Assembly (NCBI GenBank): GCA_028293325.1
Contig: JAQGPA010000106.1
Span: forward strand, 52,755 to 116,754
Direction: 5' to 3'
Origin: Pedosphaera sp.
GTDB lineage: Bacteria; Verrucomicrobiota; Verrucomicrobiia; Limisphaerales; Pedosphaeraceae
DNA length: 64,000 nt
Under the pieces are notes generated by a model. The model saw only the letters and a list, made by a program, of their open reading frames with translations, did not search any database and was not told the DNA's origin. The first letter of the stretch is position 1. Each line of letters begins with the position of its first letter. The translations under genes were made by a program, and so were the position numbers. Positions 59,776 through 64,000 of this stretch are shown here, piece by piece.

Positions 59776-61080
59776 TCACTTTCTTCCCGGGACGGGGCTC
59801 TGACCTGCCTTGTGCGCATGCCCCGTCTCCCGTAGCAAGAGGCTCAACCCGATCGCCAGCACGACGCAGACGATCCAGAACACCGCACCCGACCGGAAGT
59901 GGGCGAGGTTGTTTTCCATGTTGAAAGTCTTGCCGAGCAATCGCGAAAATATCGGCCCGACCAGCGCAGTTACCGCAAAGGTAAGAAAGTTAATGCCGCC
60001 CGTGGCGCTGCCTTTGACTTCATCCGGATTGGCTTCCTTGATAATGGTGTACGGAATCATCGCCGCACCGGAAGCGACGCCAAAAATGAAGCAGGTAAGT
60101 TGCGCCGGAATGAGCGCGGGCAGAAAGGCGAGCTGCACCAAGGCCGCCAGCATGACGAGGGAGCCCCCGATCAACACCGGCTTGCGCAGGCCTATTCGAT
60201 CCGCCATCCAGCCGACCAATGGACAGCCGACCACCCAGCCGAGCGGAACCATCGATGCCGTGGACACGGCGGCACGATAGCCGAAAGCCAGGTCCTTCTG
60301 AAAGAAAGCAACGCCCCAAATCATGTCACCGATCGTCGTGGGCACAAAGAGCAGCCCGGCGACCAACCCGCATAAATAAGATTGCGGGTTGCGGAAAACA
60401 ATCTTATAGGGCCGCAGCAACGAGGCGGCCACTCCTCCCGTTTGAGCCGGAGGAGGCCGCTTGCCGGACGGAGTCAGCGCAAAAAGCAGGACCCCGGTCA
60501 ACAGACTCGCACCGCCGAGAAAATGCCAGACCGTCTGCCAACCCGTTCCCTGTTGCATCATCGGCCCGACCACGAATTGCCCGGCCCAGCCGCCCAGCAT
60601 GCCAAAACATTGCGTGGCCCCAATCGCCGTGGCGAGCCGGCGCGCTGAAAAACCATGCACCGCCAGATACACCGCTCCGGTGAAAGCGAAGGCGGAGCCT
60701 GCCCCTTGGAGCATGCGCCCGACATATGCCGCGGTCGCATTCGAAACGGCGAAGACGAAGCATCCTGCCGCCAGAATAAAAATTCCCATGGGCACCACCC
60801 ACTTCGCCCCGGTTCGATCCAGCGCCACACCGGCAACCAGGTTCATTACGGAATAGGTATAATAGTACGTCCCGACGATCGCGCTCACGCCCACCGCGGT
60901 CATCCCGAACGCGTGCGACAGCTCCGGAATCATTACGGCCGGGGCCGAGCGCGCCGCGTACTCAAGAAAGTAGAACACCAGCGCCAGCCCCCAGGCGATC
61001 ACGTAGCGCCGGGCTTGCGGGTTGGCCGGCAAATCGTGACCGGCGGCGCTTCCGCCAGGATCTGCTTTTTCTTTGTCCAT
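59776..61080 (-). CDS. MFS transporter (organic-anion type)
   Basis: 434 aa, 12 predicted membrane segments. GLALVFYFLEYAARSAPAVM and LDRTGAKWVVPMGIF are the ACS-like MFS motif regions (D-R-x-G). FGYRAAVSTASMVPLGWVVGCPLVGWMADRIGLRKP is the second-half repeat. Related to anion or tricarboxylate/hexuronate carriers. Ends upstream of the porin and follows poxB in the same direction. Confidence 0.88.
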   Translation of the reverse strand: MDKEKADPGGSAAGHDLPANPQARRYVIAWGLALVFYFLEYAARSAPAVMIPELSHAFGMTAVGVSAIVGTYYYTYSVMNLVAGVALDRTGAKWVVPMGIFILAAGCFVFAVSNATAAYVGRMLQGAGSAFAFTGAVYLAVHGFSARRLATAIGATQCFGMLGGWAGQFVVGPMMQQGTGWQTVWHFLGGASLLTGVLLFALTPSGKRPPPAQTGGVAASLLRPYKIVFRNPQSYLCGLVAGLLFVPTTIGDMIWGVAFFQKDLAFGYRAAVSTASMVPLGWVVGCPLVGWMADRIGLRKPVLIGGSLVMLAALVQLAFLPALIPAQLTCFIFGVASGAAMIPYTIIKEANPDEVKGSATGGINFLTFAVTALVGPIFSRLLGKTFNMENNLAHFRSGAVFWIVCVVLAIGLSLLLRETGHAHKAGQSPVPGRK

Positions 61081-61091
61081 TTGAGTAAACC

Positions 61092-62819
61092 TCAGTGGAA
61101 GAGGCTGATCTTGGCAAGATCGACAATTTCGTCGCCACGCCCGCTCAGAACCGCTTTGAGCGTGAAGAGTGTGAATCCTTTCATCTCCGCGAGTGTAATG
61201 GTTGGGGGCATGATGAGTTCCTGTCGGTACACCTGAACCTCAACCAAGGCCGGCCCATTATGTTTCAGGGCTTGGGCGATCATCGGTCGAACGTCTTCCG
61301 GTTTTTCGGCGGTCAATCCGAGCAGGCCGGCCGCCTCGGCCATTTTTGCAAAATTCGGATTCTTGAGATCGGTTCCAAAATTAACCAGGCCGGCCACTTT
61401 CATTTCCAGTTCAACAAAGCCCAGCGCATCGTTTTTATACACAATGACCTTGACCGGTAATTGCAACTGCTTAAGCGAAAGCAGGTCGCCCATGAGCATG
61501 GCGATGCCACCGTCCCCGGACAATGAGATGACCTGACGGCCGGGATTGCTCTGCTGCGCGCCAATCGCCTGTGGGAGAGCGCCGGCCATCGAACCATGGA
61601 TAAATGAACCCAGCAACCGCCGTTTCCCATTCATCGTGAGGTAACGGGCCGCCCAGGCGGTGGGCTCACCCACGTCGCAGGTAAAAATGGCGTCCTCCGC
61701 CGCCAGGGAATCAATTTCACGGGTCAGGTACTCGGGACGGGTGCCATCCTTCCCTCCGCCGGGTGTTGCCAGCTCATCAAGACTCTTCCTTGTCCTGCGA
61801 TAATGCTCAATTGATGCCTTGAGGTGTTCGTCTTTCCGGTTTTGGTTTAGCTTGGGCAGCAGAGCTCGAAGGGTGCTCCTGGTGTCGCCCACAAATCCGT
61901 AATCCAATTTTGTCCGCCGGCCGAGCTGCTCTCCGCGGATATCGATTTGAATAATCGTCGCCTGCTTCGGGAAAAATTGCTGGTATGGAAAATCCGTCCC
62001 GAGCATGAGCAGCGTGTTGCAGTTCATCATGGCGTGGTAGCCGGAGGAGAATCCCAGCAGCCCGGTCATGCCGACATCAAACGGGTTGTCGTATTCGATG
62101 AATTCCTTCCCGCGCAGCGCATGCACGATCGGGGCATTCAGTTTGCCGGCAACCTGTATCAACTCCGCGTGGGCGCCCGCGCAACCCGCTCCGCCAAGGA
62201 TCGTGACCTTTTCCGACTCATTGAGAACCTTCGCCAGCAACGCGATTTCATCGTCGGAAGGCCGGATGTCCGTTTTCTGCTCGCGAAAATGAATGCGTGG
62301 CCGCTGTTCGACGGCCTCGAGCGTCTCAATGTCTCCGGGTATCACGAGCACTGCAACACCCCGCATGGAAATGGCGGTCTGCATGGCGATCTCCAGGATG
62401 CGCGGAATCTGGTCGGGATGAGCAACGAATCCGCAGTAATGGCTGCATTGCGCGAAAAGATGTTGGGGATCCGTTTCCTGAAAATAGCCGCTGCCGATCT
62501 CGCTGCTGGGGATTTGCGCGGCGATGGCGAGCACTGGCACCCGGCTCCGGTGGCAATCGTACAGCCCGTTGATCAGATGCAGATTGCCCGGCCCGCAGCT
62601 TCCCGCACAGACCGCGAGCCGTCCGGTAAGGTGTGCTTCCGCCCCGGCGGCAAATGCTGCAGTTTCCTCGTGCCGGACGTGTATCCACTGAATCCGCCCT
62701 TCTTGTTTGCGGATGGCCTCAGTGAAGCCATTGAGCGAGTCGCCTGGAAGCCCATACACCCGTTTAACTCCTGCCTGAACGAGCGTATCCACCATTACTT
62801 GCGCCACATTTTTACCCAT
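61092..62819 (-). CDS. poxB: Pyruvate dehydrogenase (quinone) / pyruvate oxidase
   Basis: 575 aa (E. coli PoxB 572). Thiamine-diphosphate Glu in HVRHEETAAFAAG, the G-D-G...ND motif in SGDGGIAMLMGDLL, and the PoxB carboxyl membrane-binding end ...MKGFTLFTLKAVLSGRGDEIVDLAK. Oxidises pyruvate to acetate and CO2 and passes electrons to quinone. MFS gene 12 bp downstream. Confidence 0.92.
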   Translation of the reverse strand: MGKNVAQVMVDTLVQAGVKRVYGLPGDSLNGFTEAIRKQEGRIQWIHVRHEETAAFAAGAEAHLTGRLAVCAGSCGPGNLHLINGLYDCHRSRVPVLAIAAQIPSSEIGSGYFQETDPQHLFAQCSHYCGFVAHPDQIPRILEIAMQTAISMRGVAVLVIPGDIETLEAVEQRPRIHFREQKTDIRPSDDEIALLAKVLNESEKVTILGGAGCAGAHAELIQVAGKLNAPIVHALRGKEFIEYDNPFDVGMTGLLGFSSGYHAMMNCNTLLMLGTDFPYQQFFPKQATIIQIDIRGEQLGRRTKLDYGFVGDTRSTLRALLPKLNQNRKDEHLKASIEHYRRTRKSLDELATPGGGKDGTRPEYLTREIDSLAAEDAIFTCDVGEPTAWAARYLTMNGKRRLLGSFIHGSMAGALPQAIGAQQSNPGRQVISLSGDGGIAMLMGDLLSLKQLQLPVKVIVYKNDALGFVELEMKVAGLVNFGTDLKNPNFAKMAEAAGLLGLTAEKPEDVRPMIAQALKHNGPALVEVQVYRQELIMPPTITLAEMKGFTLFTLKAVLSGRGDEIVDLAKISLFH

Positions 62820-63500
62820 AATTAGCTGCTCCTTATTTGTTGAGATTTATCAGCAGCATGGCTTCCGGATTGCTCCGCAAGAAATGATGGTGTGCCGGGC
62901 GGTGATCGCGCTGCCATGAGTGCATCGGAAAATCTGCTGGTTGCGTCCGGATTGGTGACCCCTGCTCCATTCGCGAAAAGTTTTGCACGGCGCGGCAGCT
63001 TCAACAATAGGGTCAGAAACCCAGCGATTTATGGCTTTCCTTCTACGCTTGCAAAACGGGTGCTGCACCCTTTGAAGCCGGTTTTAGCGGCTGAGCCACA
63101 ATATTCACCGGCTTGTCCACCGCGGGGCGGCGATGTCCTCACGCAGTTCCGTTTCACCTTGGCAGGCAGCGCACTGCGAAGGAGGGTAGATCCTTCACAG
63201 GCAACAAACCTCTGCCGAACACGATCATGGCGGCCATCCCACCGGCCATCATTCCGTGCTGGCCGCCGCGCCCAACCCGAAACAACTTCCAGCCCGGTTG
63301 TCTACCAATCGCCCCAAATAAATGTTTCCTGTTTTACTAACCACACAGAATTCCTGTTTTGAAAACTACGTGACACACGATGGTTTTGTTCTTGCTTTCC
63401 AAAGTCTGTTCCATTATCATATTAACCTAATAGAACCTTGCCGCCACGCCGGGAGTTTCAGGCGATTAGATATTCAGCAGTTTAGGAGGGACAAATCCGT
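62820..63500. other. 680-bp stretch without a clear gene
   Basis: A minus-strand fragment near 63115-63240 (MMAGGMAAMIVFGRGLLP) looks like the end of a small membrane protein gene but is short. A possible promoter for the oxidase operon lies within the last 150 bp. Nothing else seen. Confidence 0.4.
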
Positions 63501-63668
63501 TTGAACAAAATTCTCGCCGGAACGACAGCGGCATTGGTCGGGGTGTTCTTCTTCTTCGCCATTGTCGGAGTGTTTGGATTGAGACTAGCGATTGCCGGGT
63601 TGGCCGTATTCGTGCTCGGTGCTGTTGTTGTCTGCGTCGCGTTCCCGACCCAAGGCTCGGAATCATGA
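63501..63668 (+). CDS. 55-aa membrane protein before the bd oxidase gene
   Basis: TTG start at 63501, 11 nt after AGGAGG, and an ATGA overlap with the next gene. Two hydrophobic helices (LAGTTAALVGVFFFFAIVGVF; LAIAGLAVFVLGAVVVCVAF). Probably a small accessory subunit or assembly protein of the oxidase, in the manner of CydX/CydZ, though those usually follow the large subunits. Confidence 0.65.
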   Translation: MNKILAGTTAALVGVFFFFAIVGVFGLRLAIAGLAVFVLGAVVVCVAFPTQGSES

Positions 63669-64000
63669 CACTCGATCCTTCTATTATCGCCAGAATTCAG
63701 TTTGCCTTTACAGTGAGCTTTCACATCATTTTTCCGACGATGTCGATCGGCCTTGCTTCCTTCCTGGCAGTGATCGAGGCCCTTTGGCTGAAGACTAAGA
63801 AACCGGTATATTTCGAAATCTATAAGTTTTGGCTCAGCATTTTTGCCATGGGCTTCGGGATTGGGGTTGTCAAGGGAATTGTGCTCTCCTTTGAGTTCGG
63901 TCTCGGGTTTGCCCGCTTCGCGCAGATGGCTGGACCAGCGATTGGTCCACTGATCGCGCTCGAGGTGTTGACGGCCTTCTTCTTGGAGGCAGGGTTTCTG
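63665..64000 (+). CDS. cydA: Cytochrome bd-type quinol oxidase subunit I, partial
   Basis: The first 112 codons are inside the window. MTLDPSIIARIQFAFTVSFHIIFPTMSIGLA carries the haem-ligand His at residue 19 in FHIIFP; further on GPLIALEVLTAFFLEAGFL includes the acidic residues of the proton path. Closest in style to the cyanide-insensitive (CioA) branch. Continues past the right edge. Confidence 0.9.
   Translation, partial: MTLDPSIIARIQFAFTVSFHIIFPTMSIGLASFLAVIEALWLKTKKPVYFEIYKFWLSIFAMGFGIGVVKGIVLSFEFGLGFARFAQMAGPAIGPLIALEVLTAFFLEAGFL

Noticed and set aside
62892..63362. A 156-aa plus frame between poxB and the oxidase operon
   Set aside because: No ribosome site, Arg/Pro/Ser-rich and unlike known proteins.

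Overview
The window holds the right-hand ~41.9 kb of an integrated tailed bacteriophage, followed by ~22 kb of bacterial chromosome. The host looks like a Verrucomicrobiota bacterium, probably of the Pedosphaera/Limisphaerales type. This is inferred from a REP-associated transposase with GCC-n-GGC palindromes, a decayed prepilin-type (GFTLIE) gene, a BBP2/OmpL-like porin and general protein style, not from a marker gene.

PROPHAGE. The right end is a 50-nt 3' fragment of a tRNA-Ala(CGC) gene (41863-41912), taken here as one attachment site; the intact tRNA and the integrase should lie left of the window. Late genes run on the minus strand from ~23.9 kb to the left edge: a 29-residue Lys/Gly peptide, PAPS-reductase-like and ParB-like proteins, TerS, TerL (GpA type), portal, a fused ClpP-type protease/major capsid polypeptide, several exported proteins including a 656-aa SGNH hydrolase, connectors, a membrane/lysis block, major tail protein, tail chaperones, tape measure, and a gp13/gp14/gp15-like tail-tip set. 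A plus-strand early operon (24.5-30.1 kb) carries a Ycf35(DUF1257)-DUF2997-Ycf46-type AAA+ set and small proteins. A minus-strand early operon (30.2-40.7 kb) carries a RecT/RecE-type pair, a VSR-like nuclease, Nudix and DUF1643 proteins, and an initiator-like gene that contains 11-bp iterons, as in the lambda O gene. Two ribbon-helix-helix genes flank a GTATATAC operator array at ~40.7 kb, and the same array precedes the plus-strand operon at 24.1 kb.

The least expected feature is a dyad-symmetric box, TAAAC-NN-GTTTA, repeated about 14 times. It usually sits in the stop-start junction between genes so that its TAA is often the upstream stop and its last bases run into the downstream ATG. A second family, four copies of ACCTATCGGGAAACGTCAG, lies at late-gene junctions and in two or three copies encodes the carboxyl end TDVSR-stop of the preceding reading frame.

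CHROMOSOME. After the att site come a secreted GH9 glycosidase, a 4-TM protein, an M1 aminopeptidase, a RAYT transposase between REP clusters, a small DNA-binding-like protein, an 850-bp stretch with no clear gene, the methylcitrate cycle genes prpB-prpC-(pilin pseudogene)-prpD with an SDR, an LptF/G permease, tRNA-Phe(GAA), a tyrosine recombinase with a convergent excisionase-like gene, a porin, an MFS carrier, pyruvate:quinone oxidoreductase (poxB), a 55-aa membrane protein, and the start of a bd-type quinol oxidase subunit I. The last block would couple pyruvate oxidation to quinol and oxygen reduction.
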